Assembly (NCBI GenBank): GCA_046541515.1
Contig: JBKHDD010000042.1
Span: forward strand, 1-29,514
DNA length: 29,514 nt
From: CAYFVR01 sp046541515
GTDB taxonomy: Bacteria; Desulfobacterota; Desulfobacteria; Desulfobacterales; Desulfococcaceae
Direction: 5' to 3'
The notes beneath the pieces were generated by a model that worked only from the letters and a program-made list of their open reading frames with translations, had not been told where the DNA came from and ran no database searches. A program made the translations under genes and the position numbers. Shown here piece by piece: positions 14,860-23,651 of this stretch. Position 1 is the first letter of the stretch. Every line of letters starts with the position of its first letter.

Positions 14860-17250
14860 TCAAAACGTTTCTTTCGAACCGCTTCGGCCCGCGACATCCA
14901 TGGTTTCATCTTCGTCGTCTCGCCCCACCGGTTCCACCTCGGGAAAAAACAGCGTGATCCGACTCCCGGCCCCCTCCGCGCCTTGAACCTGGATGGCCCC
15001 GCCATGGCCGCGAACAATGCCCAACACCACCGCGAGCCCCAGCCCCCGGCCGGTGAATTGGGTCGTGTAGTAGGGCTCGAACAGTCGTCGGCGGGTTTCC
15101 TCGCTCATGCCGCAACCGGTATCGTTCACGCTCAGCCCCACGAACCGGCCTTCTTCCGGAGGTTTCAAGCCGTAATTATCCTCCAACTCGGGGGGCGTCA
15201 GATACCGCCGTTCCAGTCCGATGACGACCTCCCCCGCCGACGCCCCGATGGCCTCCGCGGCGTTGATCACGAGATTTCGAATGGCTTCGGCCAACCGCCC
15301 CCGTTCCCCGCGAATCCAGCAGGGTTCCCCCTCGCGGTCGGGCGGAAAAACGATCCGAATTTCGGGAGGCGCCAGTTCTCGCAGGCTTGCCTTTTGTTCC
15401 CGGATCATTTCCAGCAGACAAAAGATCTCGTTTTCATCCTGCCCCTGTCCCACGTAGAGCAGCATCAACCGGCTGAGTCCGGCGGCCCGCATGGCCGATT
15501 CATGGGCCGATTCGATCAGCTCCCGGGAGCGATCGAATCGGAAGTTGTCGGACATCGCCATGTCCAAATTTCCCAAAACCGCCATCAGCAGATTGTTGAA
15601 ATTGTGCGCCACCGCGCCCGCCATGGTGGAAAGGCTTTGGTGACGGCGGGCCGCCTCTTCGCGCCGGGTCGCCCGGCGATCGGTTTCTTCCCGCCGTTTG
15701 CGGTCGGTGATGTCGCGGGTGGAACCGACCAGCTCGGAGGGGCGGCCGCGCTCGTCCCGAAGTCCGCGGGCCAAGACTTCGGTCCAGACGACGGAACCGT
15801 CCTTTCGGATCATCTCCTGTTCGGAACGGTAGACTTCGTCCCAGTTTACCCCGCGTTCGGCGATTCGGCGCCGAGCCGATTCCAAGGTTTGGGGCGTCAT
15901 CCATTGACCGAAGGAAAGGTTCAGAAACTCCTCCGGCGTATATCCGGAAAGCTTTTCAATGGACGGACTCACATAGGTCAGCCGGTGTTCGGCGTCCATG
16001 GTCCAGATCACGTCGGCGGAATGGTCGGCCAACAACCGGTATTTCCGTTCGCTGGAGGCGGCCCGGGCCTCCGCCCGCAGCCGACGGGACATGTTGAAAA
16101 ACAGGATCAGGAAGAAAAGGAAAACCAGGAGGCCGGCCATCAGGCTCCAGCCGATCGCCACGCGGTGGCGCTCCAGAAAGGAACCGGGGGCATGGAGAAG
16201 AATCGCCTCTTGGGGGAGCCGCCTTTTGGGAATCCGGAACCGTCGGAGTTGCCGGTCGTCGAACATGAAGCGGTTGGAGCTTTCCACGGTCACCGGTATT
16301 TCCGCGACCGCCTCGCCCCGGAAAATCCGCAAAACTTTGCGAGCGACGGAACTCCCGTGGACCTCGCCGCTCAGGAGCTTTCCCCCCAAAACGCCACGCC
16401 CCAAATAACTTTCCACGTAGCCATACACCGGTACCGGCGCGGCCCGGGATATCTTTGGCAAAATCTTCTCCAGCTCCAGGGGCGCGTCGAAACGGTCCCG
16501 ATAGAAGCCGAGAAAAAAGACGGCCGTATCCGAGGTCAACCTTTCGAGATAGGCGAGAAGTTCCCGCTCGCTCAGGCCGCCAAGGGAACCCGGCCCCCAA
16601 TCCCCCTCCGCGGTCTGGTCCTTCTCCGGAAACGCGAATTCCAGCCGATCCGCGAACCGCGGGGCCAGCGCCTCGGCCATGCGGCGGTTGGCCAGCCCCG
16701 TCGTGGTCTGGTCGTGGACGAAGACGACGCGGGTCGCCTCCGGCTGCACCCGGGGAATCAGCGCGATGGTGGACGCCAAGTCCAGCTTTTCCACCACGCC
16801 GGTGTAGCCGCTCCGTCCCTCCAGAATGGCGGGGTCGTAGTCCTCCACGTTGAGTCCGCAGAACACCACCGGAACGCCGGGAAACAAACGATCCCGATAG
16901 GCGAAAAGGAAGTTCAGGGCGTCGTCGTCGCAGGAAAGAATCACTTTCGGCCGCCGGCGCTCGTATTTGCGGGCGAACAGTCCGGCCAAATCGTGGAAGA
17001 GGATTTCGCCGGGATGCCGCTTGGCGTCGATGTATTCCACGGAAAAATCCACCGGCCGGTCGCTTTCCGCGAATGCCTTTTCTATGCCCGCCTGAAGGGC
17101 GTCGGTCCATTCAAATCCCTGGTGGTAGGAATGAAGCACCAGCACCCGATCCGGCTCCGCCGCCGTCGCGGTGAAAAGCCCCGGCCAAAGTAAAAGCGCC
17201 GCCAGTGGAATCCACGAAATTCGATGAATCCGGGATTTGGGACCAGCCAT
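14860..17250 (-). CDS. Sensor histidine kinase with periplasmic ABC-substrate-binding-type domain
   Basis: The product is 796 aa. A signal peptide (about 1-31) is followed by a periplasmic domain (about 34-345) of the ABC-transporter substrate-binding fold seen in many kinases (RVLVLHSYHQGFEWT at the first strand, later VVFCGLNVEDYDP and VPVYGYVESYLGRG). A membrane helix at 366-386 leads to a PAS domain (about 400-515), a DHp with GAVAHNFNNLL (His549), and an ATPase domain with NLVINAAEAI, NDTGCGM and GRGLGLAVVLG. There is no receiver; the receiver of the next gene, 24 bases downstream, is the obvious partner. It presumably senses a small exported or environmental solute. The ligand cannot be read from sequence. 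A GAGAGAA box precedes the ATG at 17250. Confidence 0.93.
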   Translation of the reverse strand: MAGPKSRIHRISWIPLAALLLWPGLFTATAAEPDRVLVLHSYHQGFEWTDALQAGIEKAFAESDRPVDFSVEYIDAKRHPGEILFHDLAGLFARKYERRRPKVILSCDDDALNFLFAYRDRLFPGVPVVFCGLNVEDYDPAILEGRSGYTGVVEKLDLASTIALIPRVQPEATRVVFVHDQTTTGLANRRMAEALAPRFADRLEFAFPEKDQTAEGDWGPGSLGGLSERELLAYLERLTSDTAVFFLGFYRDRFDAPLELEKILPKISRAAPVPVYGYVESYLGRGVLGGKLLSGEVHGSSVARKVLRIFRGEAVAEIPVTVESSNRFMFDDRQLRRFRIPKRRLPQEAILLHAPGSFLERHRVAIGWSLMAGLLVFLFFLILFFNMSRRLRAEARAASSERKYRLLADHSADVIWTMDAEHRLTYVSPSIEKLSGYTPEEFLNLSFGQWMTPQTLESARRRIAERGVNWDEVYRSEQEMIRKDGSVVWTEVLARGLRDERGRPSELVGSTRDITDRKRREETDRRATRREEAARRHQSLSTMAGAVAHNFNNLLMAVLGNLDMAMSDNFRFDRSRELIESAHESAMRAAGLSRLMLLYVGQGQDENEIFCLLEMIREQKASLRELAPPEIRIVFPPDREGEPCWIRGERGRLAEAIRNLVINAAEAIGASAGEVVIGLERRYLTPPELEDNYGLKPPEEGRFVGLSVNDTGCGMSEETRRRLFEPYYTTQFTGRGLGLAVVLGIVRGHGGAIQVQGAEGAGSRITLFFPEVEPVGRDDEDETMDVAGRSGSKETF

Positions 17251-17537
17251 GGGCGTTCTCTCTTCTCGGATGGCGCTCCGAAGACCCGTTGGATTTCCGA
17301 ATTTACTGGAAAACCGCCAAAAACCGATTCAATTTTACACCGATACGGAGAAAAATGGAAAGCATGGAAATTTGGCTTTATGAAAAAGAACACCCAAAAA
17401 CCGGAATTTGGGGAAACTTGCTTCCGGGCGGAAAAACGGAAACCAAACGGGAAAAGCGACGGAATTTTTCAAAATTGGGTAAACGGGACGGGCAATCGGC
17501 GGGAGGAAGGCGGAAAATCGGGAGGAGATAAAAACGC

Positions 17538-18182
17538 TCAAAACGGCGGATCGGGCCGTTCGCCGCATCGTCGGCGGCGAAGGACGCCCAGGGTTCCGGT
17601 GCGGGGGAGCGTTTCGAACAGGCCGGAGCGTTGGGCGAGGGTGTACACCCGGAAGGGGCCCTGGCCGCCCTCTTCCGGCCGCTCGAACAGGTCGTGGATC
17701 AACAGATAGCCGCCGGGGCGAATGTGGCCGGCCCAGGCGACATAGTCGTCGAAGACGGTTTCCGGCGCGTGGCCGCCGTCGATGAAGACCAGGGACAGCG
17801 GCGCGGCCCAGGCCCGGGCCGCCAATGCGGAGGAACAGACCAGCGGAACCACCGTTTCCACAAGTCCGGCCGCATCCAGCGTCCGCCGAAAAGCCGGGAA
17901 AGTGTCCACCCGACCGGAGCGCTCGTCGAACAACGAGGGATCAAAATACTCTTCCCCCGGCTGCTGCTCCTCGGAGCCCCGGTGGTGATCCACCGCGAAC
18001 AACACGCCGCCCCGCTCCCGGCAGGCCGCGCCCAGGTACAGCGTGGACAAGCCGCAATAGCTGCCGATCTCCAGGCACGGTCCGAAGGCGGCGGCGTCCA
18101 GGGCCACGTCGTACAACCGGCGGCCTTCGGCGGGGTCGAGGAAGCCGGGTGTGTTTTCGAGGAGATTGGGGGGGATGTTCAT
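17538..18182 (-). CDS. Class I SAM-dependent methyltransferase (O-methyltransferase-like)
   Basis: The product is 214 aa from the ATG at 18182. The SAM-binding motif CLEIGSYCGLSTLYL is at 36-50, followed by FAVDHHRGSEE (62-72) as the acidic strand, LVFIDGGHAPETVFDDY (131-147) and GGYLLIHDLF (157-166). This layout is typical of the Methyltransf_24/catechol O-methyltransferase-like group, often linked to polysaccharide or small-molecule modification. The substrate is unknown. No good ribosome site is seen. The frame stays open upstream to 18335, but that part is a cluster of palindromic repeats and is not counted as coding. Neighbouring kinases and ftsK give no functional clue. Confidence 0.82.
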   Translation of the reverse strand: MNIPPNLLENTPGFLDPAEGRRLYDVALDAAAFGPCLEIGSYCGLSTLYLGAACRERGGVLFAVDHHRGSEEQQPGEEYFDPSLFDERSGRVDTFPAFRRTLDAAGLVETVVPLVCSSALAARAWAAPLSLVFIDGGHAPETVFDDYVAWAGHIRPGGYLLIHDLFERPEEGGQGPFRVYTLAQRSGLFETLPRTGTLGVLRRRRCGERPDPPF

Positions 18183-18211
18183 AATGGGGAATACCGCGCC
18201 ATGGCTTCTTC

Positions 18212-18309
18212 CCCCGGGCATTGGCCCGGGGCTGGTATGTTTCGCCCTTTCAGGGCTTTTTTTCTCGTTCCAGGCTTTGCCTGGGAATGCTTCCGGAGGC
18301 TCTGCCTCC
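18212..18309. repeat. Cluster of four short palindromes (dispersed composite repeat)
   Basis: Four hairpins follow one another with tiny loops: CCCCGGGC-ATTG-GCCCGGGG (18212-18231), GCCCT-TTC-AGGGC (18244-18256, then seven T), CCAGGC-TTT-GCCTGG (18270-18284) and GGAGGC-TCT-GCCTCC (18295-18309). The block lies between ftsK and the methyltransferase. The second palindrome recurs exactly at 22899-22911. Such blocks are familiar from environmental genomes as dispersed non-coding repeats (from memory). The T7 after the second palindrome could give weak termination on the plus strand. Confidence 0.8.
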
Positions 18310-18354
18310 CGTCCGCGACGCCGAAACATGATCACAACTCGGATATCCGAAGCC

Positions 18355-20667
18355 TCACGACGCCATATCGTCGTACCCCTGCACCAACACCTCCCGGGGC
18401 TTGGCGCCGTCGGCGGGGCCGACCACGCCTTCGCGCTCCATCATTTCGATGATGCGCGCGGCGCGGTTGTAGCCGATGCGCAAGTGGCGCTGGACCATGG
18501 AAATGGACGCCTGGCGGGTGCGGGTGACCAGGGCCACGGCGTCGTCGTAGCGCTCGTCCACGTCCATCTCCTCCTCGGTTTCGCCCCCGCCCGAGGGCGC
18601 TTCCACCACCGCCTCGTCGTATTCCGGCGTGCCCTGCCGCTTGAGAAAATCGGTGATCCGGCCCAGCTCCTCTTCGGAAATGAAGGAGCCGTGAATCCGC
18701 CGAAGCCTTGCGGTGCCCGGCGGCAGAAAGAGCATGTCGCCGTTGCCCAGCAGCTTTTCCGCGCCGTTGGTGTCGATGACGGTGCGGGAGTCGGTTTTGG
18801 AGGAGACCTGGAAGGTGAGCCGGGTGGGAAAATTGGCCTTGATGACGCCGGTGAGCACGTCCACCGAGGGCCGCTGGGTGGCCAGGATCAGGTGAATGCC
18901 GGCGGCCCGGGCCATCTGGGCCAGCCGCATCAGCGCCACCTCCACGTCCCGGGAGGCCACCATCATCAAATCGGCCAACTCGTCGATGATGACCACCACG
19001 TAGGGAAGCCGCTCCAGAAGCTCGCCTTCCTCCCCGTCCTCGGCGGGACGGCGGGCGCCGGCCTCGGCCTTGCGGTTGAACTGGTTGATGTTTCGGACCC
19101 GAAGCTCCGACAGCAGCTCGTAGCGCCGCTCCATCTCCCGCACCGCCCAGTAGAGGGCGTTGGTCGCCTTTTTCACGTCGGTCACCACCGGGGTGATCAG
19201 GTGGGGAATGCCGTCGTAGGCCGACAGCTCGATCCGCTTGGGATCGATCATGATCAGCTTCACGTCTTCGGGATTGGCCTTGTAGAGAAAACTGCAAATC
19301 AGGGCGTTGAGGAAGACGCTTTTTCCCGTGCCGGTGGCCCCGGCGATGAGCAGGTGGGGCATCCGGTCGAGCTGGGAAACCACCGGCTTTCCCTCGATGT
19401 CCTTGCCCATGCAGATGGACAGCGGCGACTCGGATTGCCGAAATTCATCGCTCCCGCAGACCTCCCGAAACCGAACCGTTTCCCGCACCGCGTTGGGAAT
19501 CTCTATGCCGATGACGGAGCGGCCCGGGATCGGCGCGATGATCCGGATACTGAGCGCCCGCAACGCCAGCGCCAGATCGTCCGTCAAATTGACGATCTTG
19601 TTGATCTTCACCCCGGAGGCCGGCTTGTATTCGAAGGTGGTGATGACGGGACCGGGAATGACGTTGGTCACCTCGCCCTTGACGCCGAAATCGGCCAGCT
19701 TGGCCTCCAGCAGCCGCCCCTGTTCCGACAGATAGCTTTGGTCCACCGAGGGCGGGCGGGCCTTGGGGTTTTCCAAAAAGTCGATGGAGGGCAAGCCCTC
19801 GGTTTCCGGACCGGAAAGGGGCAGTTCGATCTGCCGGTCGTCCTTTTTGCGGATTTTGGAAATCGGGGATTTTTTGACCGGCTTCGAATCCTTAAATGGC
19901 GAAACGGCGGATGTCGACGCCCCAGGGTTCTTCGCCTCGGCCGCGGGAGAAGGCAGGGATCGCGGCGGATTGGCCTTCACCGGAATGGCGGAACGGTTCC
20001 GCCGGTTTTCCCGGGCGTCGCTCAGCCGGGAAGCGATCCCGGTTCGCAGATTCCGCCAGCCCCGTCCGAACACCGCGCCGCTCCGATCCAGCCCCGCCCG
20101 CGCCAGCGCGAGGCCCCGGCGTCCAGCGGCGCGACCCAGCCCGGCAAGCTTCTCCCCGGCCAGGCGGGCCGTATCCACCAGGGAGAGGCCGGTGGCCAGC
20201 AGAAACCCGATCACCATGAGCAAAAACAGCCCCAGCGCCGCGCCCGCGGGGCCCGCGTAGCGCAGCGTCGCCTCCCGCACCGCGGCGCCGATCAGCCCGC
20301 CGGCCGGCACGTCGGCCCCGAAGACCGGATACTGGTCGCTCCACAGCGCCATGAAGGCCCCGGTGGCGATCAACAGAAGAGCCGCCCCGCCGCCCAGGGC
20401 CAACATTTCGTCCCGGCCCCGCCGCCGGAAGGACTGGTAGCAGACCATCAGCAACAGAAAGGGCGTCCAGAAGCCGCCGGTGCCGAACAGCCCCAGGATG
20501 AGGCCGGAAACGTGGGCGCCCATGAGGCCGAAGAGATTCTCCGCCGGGCCGCCCGCGTTGGTGAACACCGAAGGATCGGCCGGATGAAAGGAGAGCAGGC
20601 TCACCAGGCTGAACAGCACCAGGAAAAAAAGGAAAATGCCGAGAATTTCGCGTTGGATGTCGTTCAT
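18355..20667 (-). CDS. ftsK: FtsK/SpoIIIE-type DNA translocase
   Basis: The product is 770 aa, a usual length for compact FtsK proteins. The N-terminus has about four membrane helices (roughly 8-28, 50-76, 88-108 and 140-163). A variable Pro/Lys/Ser-rich linker (about 215-300) follows. The motor starts near 305, with Walker A GATGTGKS at 443-450 and Walker B VVVIIDELADL at 557-567. Residues 705-770 form the winged-helix gamma domain (SISMVQRHLRIGYNRAARII), which reads the KOPS orientation signals. The protein pumps chromosome ends through the septum and activates dimer resolution. It starts 29 bases after the RNase J gene and forms an operon with it. Confidence 0.97.
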   Translation of the reverse strand: MNDIQREILGIFLFFLVLFSLVSLLSFHPADPSVFTNAGGPAENLFGLMGAHVSGLILGLFGTGGFWTPFLLLMVCYQSFRRRGRDEMLALGGGAALLLIATGAFMALWSDQYPVFGADVPAGGLIGAAVREATLRYAGPAGAALGLFLLMVIGFLLATGLSLVDTARLAGEKLAGLGRAAGRRGLALARAGLDRSGAVFGRGWRNLRTGIASRLSDARENRRNRSAIPVKANPPRSLPSPAAEAKNPGASTSAVSPFKDSKPVKKSPISKIRKKDDRQIELPLSGPETEGLPSIDFLENPKARPPSVDQSYLSEQGRLLEAKLADFGVKGEVTNVIPGPVITTFEYKPASGVKINKIVNLTDDLALALRALSIRIIAPIPGRSVIGIEIPNAVRETVRFREVCGSDEFRQSESPLSICMGKDIEGKPVVSQLDRMPHLLIAGATGTGKSVFLNALICSFLYKANPEDVKLIMIDPKRIELSAYDGIPHLITPVVTDVKKATNALYWAVREMERRYELLSELRVRNINQFNRKAEAGARRPAEDGEEGELLERLPYVVVIIDELADLMMVASRDVEVALMRLAQMARAAGIHLILATQRPSVDVLTGVIKANFPTRLTFQVSSKTDSRTVIDTNGAEKLLGNGDMLFLPPGTARLRRIHGSFISEEELGRITDFLKRQGTPEYDEAVVEAPSGGGETEEEMDVDERYDDAVALVTRTRQASISMVQRHLRIGYNRAARIIEMMEREGVVGPADGAKPREVLVQGYDDMAS

Positions 20668-20696
20668 TTGGAGAATCGGGCCGAAGCGGCCGGGGG

Positions 20697-22346
20697 TCAG
20701 ATTTCCAGGACGAAGGGCAGAATCACCGGCCGGCGGCGAATGGTGAAGTTAAAATATTTTCGCAGGTCGCCCTGAATGCGGGAGCGAACCCGTCCGATGC
20801 GATGCTTGGTTTCGGGGCCGATGTCCTCGATGGCCTCCAGAATGACGCAGATGGCGTCGTCCAGCAAATGGCCGGTTTCGTTTTCGAAAACGAAGCCGCG
20901 GGAGGTGATTTCCGGTCCGTAGACCACCACCCCGGTCTCCTCGTCGAAGGCCAGGGTCACCACCACGAAGCCGTCCTCGGAGAGGGCCCGGCGCTCCCGC
21001 AGAATGCTGCGGCCCACGTCGCCCACGCCCTTGCCGTCCACCAGCACGCGCCCCACCGGCACCGAATCCCGGATCGCGCCGCCCTCCTCCGGATGGAAGG
21101 CGATGACCTGGCCGTTTTCGGCCAGCAGAATCCGCTCCGGGGGAACGCCCATCTCCCGGGCCAGCCGAGCGTGGAGCACCAGGTGGCGATATTCGCCGTG
21201 AACCGGCACGAAATGACGGGGCCGGGTCAGCTTGATCATCAACTTCAGCTCTTCCCGGAAGGCGTGGCCCGAAACGTGGATGTCGGCGATCTTTTCGTAA
21301 ATGACGTCCGCGCCCCGCCGATACAGCTCGTTGATGATGTGGCCGATGGCCCGCTCGTTGCCGGGAATGGTTTTGGAGGAAAGGATGACCGTGTCGCCGG
21401 GATGAATGCGAACCTGCTTGTGGGAGCCGGTGGCCATGCGGGCCAGGGCGCTCATGGGCTCGCCTTGGCTGCCCGTGGTCACCACCACCGCCCGATCGCC
21501 GGAATCCCCTTTCAAGGCCTCCAGGTCCACTTCCAACTGGTCGGGCACGTGAAGATAGCCCATCTCCCGGGCGATGCGGACGCTGGCCTCGATGCTGCGG
21601 CCGTTGAACACCACCGGACGGCCCTCCGCGGCGGCGATGTCCACGATCTGCTGAATGCGGCTTATGCTGCTGGCGAACAGCGCCACAATGATCCGGCCCG
21701 GGCTTTTGGCCACGATCCTGCGCAGGTTTTCCCCGATTTCCCGGTCGGGCGCGGTGTATCCCTCCCGCTCCACGTTGGTGGAGTCGGAAAGCAACGCCAG
21801 CACGCCTTCGTCGCCGCAACGGGAGAATGCGTTGAGATCGGTGACCCCTCCGCCTTCCGAACCGCCGATCTTGAAGTCGCCGGTGTGGACGATGACGCCC
21901 TGGGGCGTCCGGATGGCCAGGGCCACGCCGTCCACCACGCTGTGGTTCACGGCGATCGTTTCCAGATCGAACGGGCCGGCCCGAAACCGTTCTCCGGGAT
22001 GAACCTCCCGCAAATCCAGCATCAGCCCCTGGCCCCGCTCCTCCATCCGGTGGCGGACCACGCCCAGGGTGAACCGGGTGGCGTAGACCGGCACGTCGAT
22101 CTCCCGCAACAGGTAGGGCAACGCCCCGATGTGGTCCTCGTGGGCGTGGGTCAACACCACGCCGACCACCCGGTTCCGCCGCTCCCGCAGGTAGTCCATG
22201 TTGGGGATGACCCGATCCACGCCGAGCATGTAGTCTTCTGGAAACATGACGCCGGCGTCGATGACCAGAAGGGCGTCGTCGATTTCGGCCACCATCATGT
22301 TGAGGCCGATTTCCCCCAGCCCGCCCAGGGGCACCAATTGAATCAT
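20697..22346 (-). CDS. rnj: Ribonuclease J
   Basis: The product is 549 aa, normal family length. The opening VPLGGLGEIGLNMM and the metallo-beta-lactamase metal motif THAHEDH (H67, H69, D71, H72) are typical, followed by HTGDFKI, the beta-CASP part (FASSISRIQQ, VVTTGSQGEPMSAL, PVHGEYRHL) and the C-terminal domain. RNase J is a zinc-dependent endo- and 5'-to-3' exoribonuclease that matures and degrades RNA. It is flanked by a small conserved gene 21 bases upstream and ftsK 29 bases downstream. The ATG at 22346 is directly followed by the conserved N-terminus, which fixes the start. Confidence 0.97.
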   Translation of the reverse strand: MIQLVPLGGLGEIGLNMMVAEIDDALLVIDAGVMFPEDYMLGVDRVIPNMDYLRERRNRVVGVVLTHAHEDHIGALPYLLREIDVPVYATRFTLGVVRHRMEERGQGLMLDLREVHPGERFRAGPFDLETIAVNHSVVDGVALAIRTPQGVIVHTGDFKIGGSEGGGVTDLNAFSRCGDEGVLALLSDSTNVEREGYTAPDREIGENLRRIVAKSPGRIIVALFASSISRIQQIVDIAAAEGRPVVFNGRSIEASVRIAREMGYLHVPDQLEVDLEALKGDSGDRAVVVTTGSQGEPMSALARMATGSHKQVRIHPGDTVILSSKTIPGNERAIGHIINELYRRGADVIYEKIADIHVSGHAFREELKLMIKLTRPRHFVPVHGEYRHLVLHARLAREMGVPPERILLAENGQVIAFHPEEGGAIRDSVPVGRVLVDGKGVGDVGRSILRERRALSEDGFVVVTLAFDEETGVVVYGPEITSRGFVFENETGHLLDDAICVILEAIEDIGPETKHRIGRVRSRIQGDLRKYFNFTIRRRPVILPFVLEI

Positions 22347-22367
22347 GGATGTTCCGGTTCTTCCCGG

Positions 22368-22700
22368 TCAGACCGAGATGTCGAGCCGCTCCAGGATGGC
22401 GTCCATGGCGTCGATGAACCAGTCCCGCTGCTCCCGCGTGGCGTAGGCGATGCACGAGCAACGCATCCGGCTCCGGGTCCGGATCAGCAGCTCGCAGGAA
22501 AGGCGGTCCTCCATCAGCTCCACGGCGAAGCAAAGGGGGTGGCAGTCGGCGTGGTCGGCCTGTTCCGGACCCATCAGTTCGGGATCGAGGGGCACCCAGT
22601 ACAAATCTTCCACGCCGGAGTCGCCGAACTCCGCGTCCAGATACTCTTTCAGCCGCCCGTAATCTCCGGGCCGCAATTGATCAATAACGTATTGTTTCAT
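22368..22700 (-). CDS. Conserved small protein of unknown function upstream of RNase J
   Basis: The product is 110 aa, soluble and acidic, with no signal or membrane segment. I do not recognise a named domain. Visible features are a mixed alpha/beta pattern and five cysteines in the middle (DCHPLCF, RLSCELL, MRCSCIAYATR), with a helical C-terminus (REQRDWFIDAMDAILERL). It lies 21 bases upstream of rnj on the same strand, so the two are probably co-transcribed. Codon use resembles its neighbours, supporting a real gene. No strong ribosome site precedes the ATG at 22700; a weak TTGCGC/TACGTT promoter-like pair lies just upstream. Confidence 0.75.
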   Translation of the reverse strand: MKQYVIDQLRPGDYGRLKEYLDAEFGDSGVEDLYWVPLDPELMGPEQADHADCHPLCFAVELMEDRLSCELLIRTRSRMRCSCIAYATREQRDWFIDAMDAILERLDISV

Positions 22701-22898
22701 AAGCGGTCAACGTACCACGGATCAGAAAGGGGCGCAAGGAAATTGGGCGCGCCGAAACGGGAGGGGATTCGGTCGAAACGCTTGCCATGGAGCGGGAAAA
22801 CAGGATAGAGTGAGTTGTTTGCGGACGGGCGTTTTGGAGCGTTTTCTTTCGGAGTTCTCTTTCGGAGACAAGCTCCCTCCCCAGACTCATATGCGAAC

Positions 22899-22911
22899 GC
22901 CCTTTCAGGGC
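22899..22911. repeat. Single copy of the GCCCT-TTC-AGGGC palindrome
   Basis: This 13-base palindrome is identical to the one at 18244-18256, and both are followed by CTT/TTT-type sequence. It lies just before the start of the methyltransferase at 22917 and supplies part of its leader. Two direct copies of TCTTTCGGAG lie shortly upstream (about 22845-22867). Confidence 0.7.
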
Positions 22912-22916
22912 TTGGG

Positions 22917-23474
22917 ATGGCGGAGATGATCGACCATTTTGGATTCGCCGCGCCGGTGTACGACCGAATGCTGGGCGCTCCGGACGCGGGTCGGCTTCGG
23001 CGACTGCTGGGGACGGAGGGCCTCTTGCTGGACCTGGGCGGCGGCACGGGGCGGGTTTCCGCCCGGCTGGACCCGCCGACGGTGGTCTGCGACCTGTCCC
23101 GGCGGATGCTGATCCGATCCCGACGCAAAGGGCTGGCCGCGGTCGCCGGCCGCGCCGAAGCGCTCCCCTTCCCCGACGGCCGGTTCCACCGCGCGCTGGT
23201 GGTGGACTCCCTCCACCATTTCGCGGACCGAAACGCCGTGCTGGCCGAACTGGCCCGGGTGCTCCATCCCGACGGCCGCCTGCTGATCGAAGAGCCGGAC
23301 CTTCGCCGCCCCCTGGTCCGCCTCGCCGCCCTGGGCGAAAAACTGCTGGGCATGGACAGCCAATTCTCGCCCCCGCCCGCCCTGCTGGACATGCTTTCCG
23401 CCGCCGGCTTCACCGCCCGCATCGCCGAAACCGACCGTTTCCGGGCGTGGATCGTGGCAACGCCGGGCGCTTAG
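22917..23474 (+). CDS. Small class I SAM-dependent methyltransferase (UbiE-like)
   Basis: The product is 185 aa from the ATG at 22917. The SAM motif LLLDLGGGTGRVSARL is at 36-51, then VVCDLSRRML (acidic residue D59), GRAEALPFPDGRFHRALV (78-95), DSLHHF (97-102), and RVLHPDGRLLIEEPDL (114-129). These match the Methyltransf_11 pattern used by ubiquinone/menaquinone methylases, but the protein is shorter than UbiE and the substrate is unknown. An in-frame extension back to 22815 crosses a palindromic repeat and is disfavoured. An AGGG about six bases before the ATG is the best ribosome site. It is transcribed divergently from the rnj/ftsK operon. Confidence 0.85.
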   Translation: MAEMIDHFGFAAPVYDRMLGAPDAGRLRRLLGTEGLLLDLGGGTGRVSARLDPPTVVCDLSRRMLIRSRRKGLAAVAGRAEALPFPDGRFHRALVVDSLHHFADRNAVLAELARVLHPDGRLLIEEPDLRRPLVRLAALGEKLLGMDSQFSPPPALLDMLSAAGFTARIAETDRFRAWIVATPGA

Positions 23475-23651
23475 CCGAAACATGCCTCTCCGCCAGAAAA
23501 CGGACCGGATCGGATCGGAATTTGAAGCGAAAGGACTGCCCGCCCGGAAAAAATTAATTTCGGTTCCGCCAACGTCTCTCCCACTGTTGAACCGGGCCGC
23601 CCCAGCCCCGATTTCCTCGGCCGGCCCTTCGCCCATGAGGAGTTCCCCCCG

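Noticed and set aside
11659..17193. Very long open frame on the plus strand opposite the two kinases
   Set aside because: It is the complement of two well-supported kinase genes. It has no domains and is rich in His, Pro, Gly and Arg, as expected for antisense frames in GC-rich DNA.
18251..18263. AGGGC hairpin plus T7 as a true plus-strand terminator
   Set aside because: No plus-strand gene precedes it and the stem is only five base pairs. It is better explained as part of the palindrome cluster.
18183..18335. N-terminal extension of the methyltransferase up to 18335
   Set aside because: The extension translates a cluster of palindromic repeats; the methyltransferase fold begins at MNIPPNLL.
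22815..22916. N-terminal extension of the UbiE-like methyltransferase
   Set aside because: It crosses direct repeats and a dispersed palindrome, and its sequence adds nothing to the fold.
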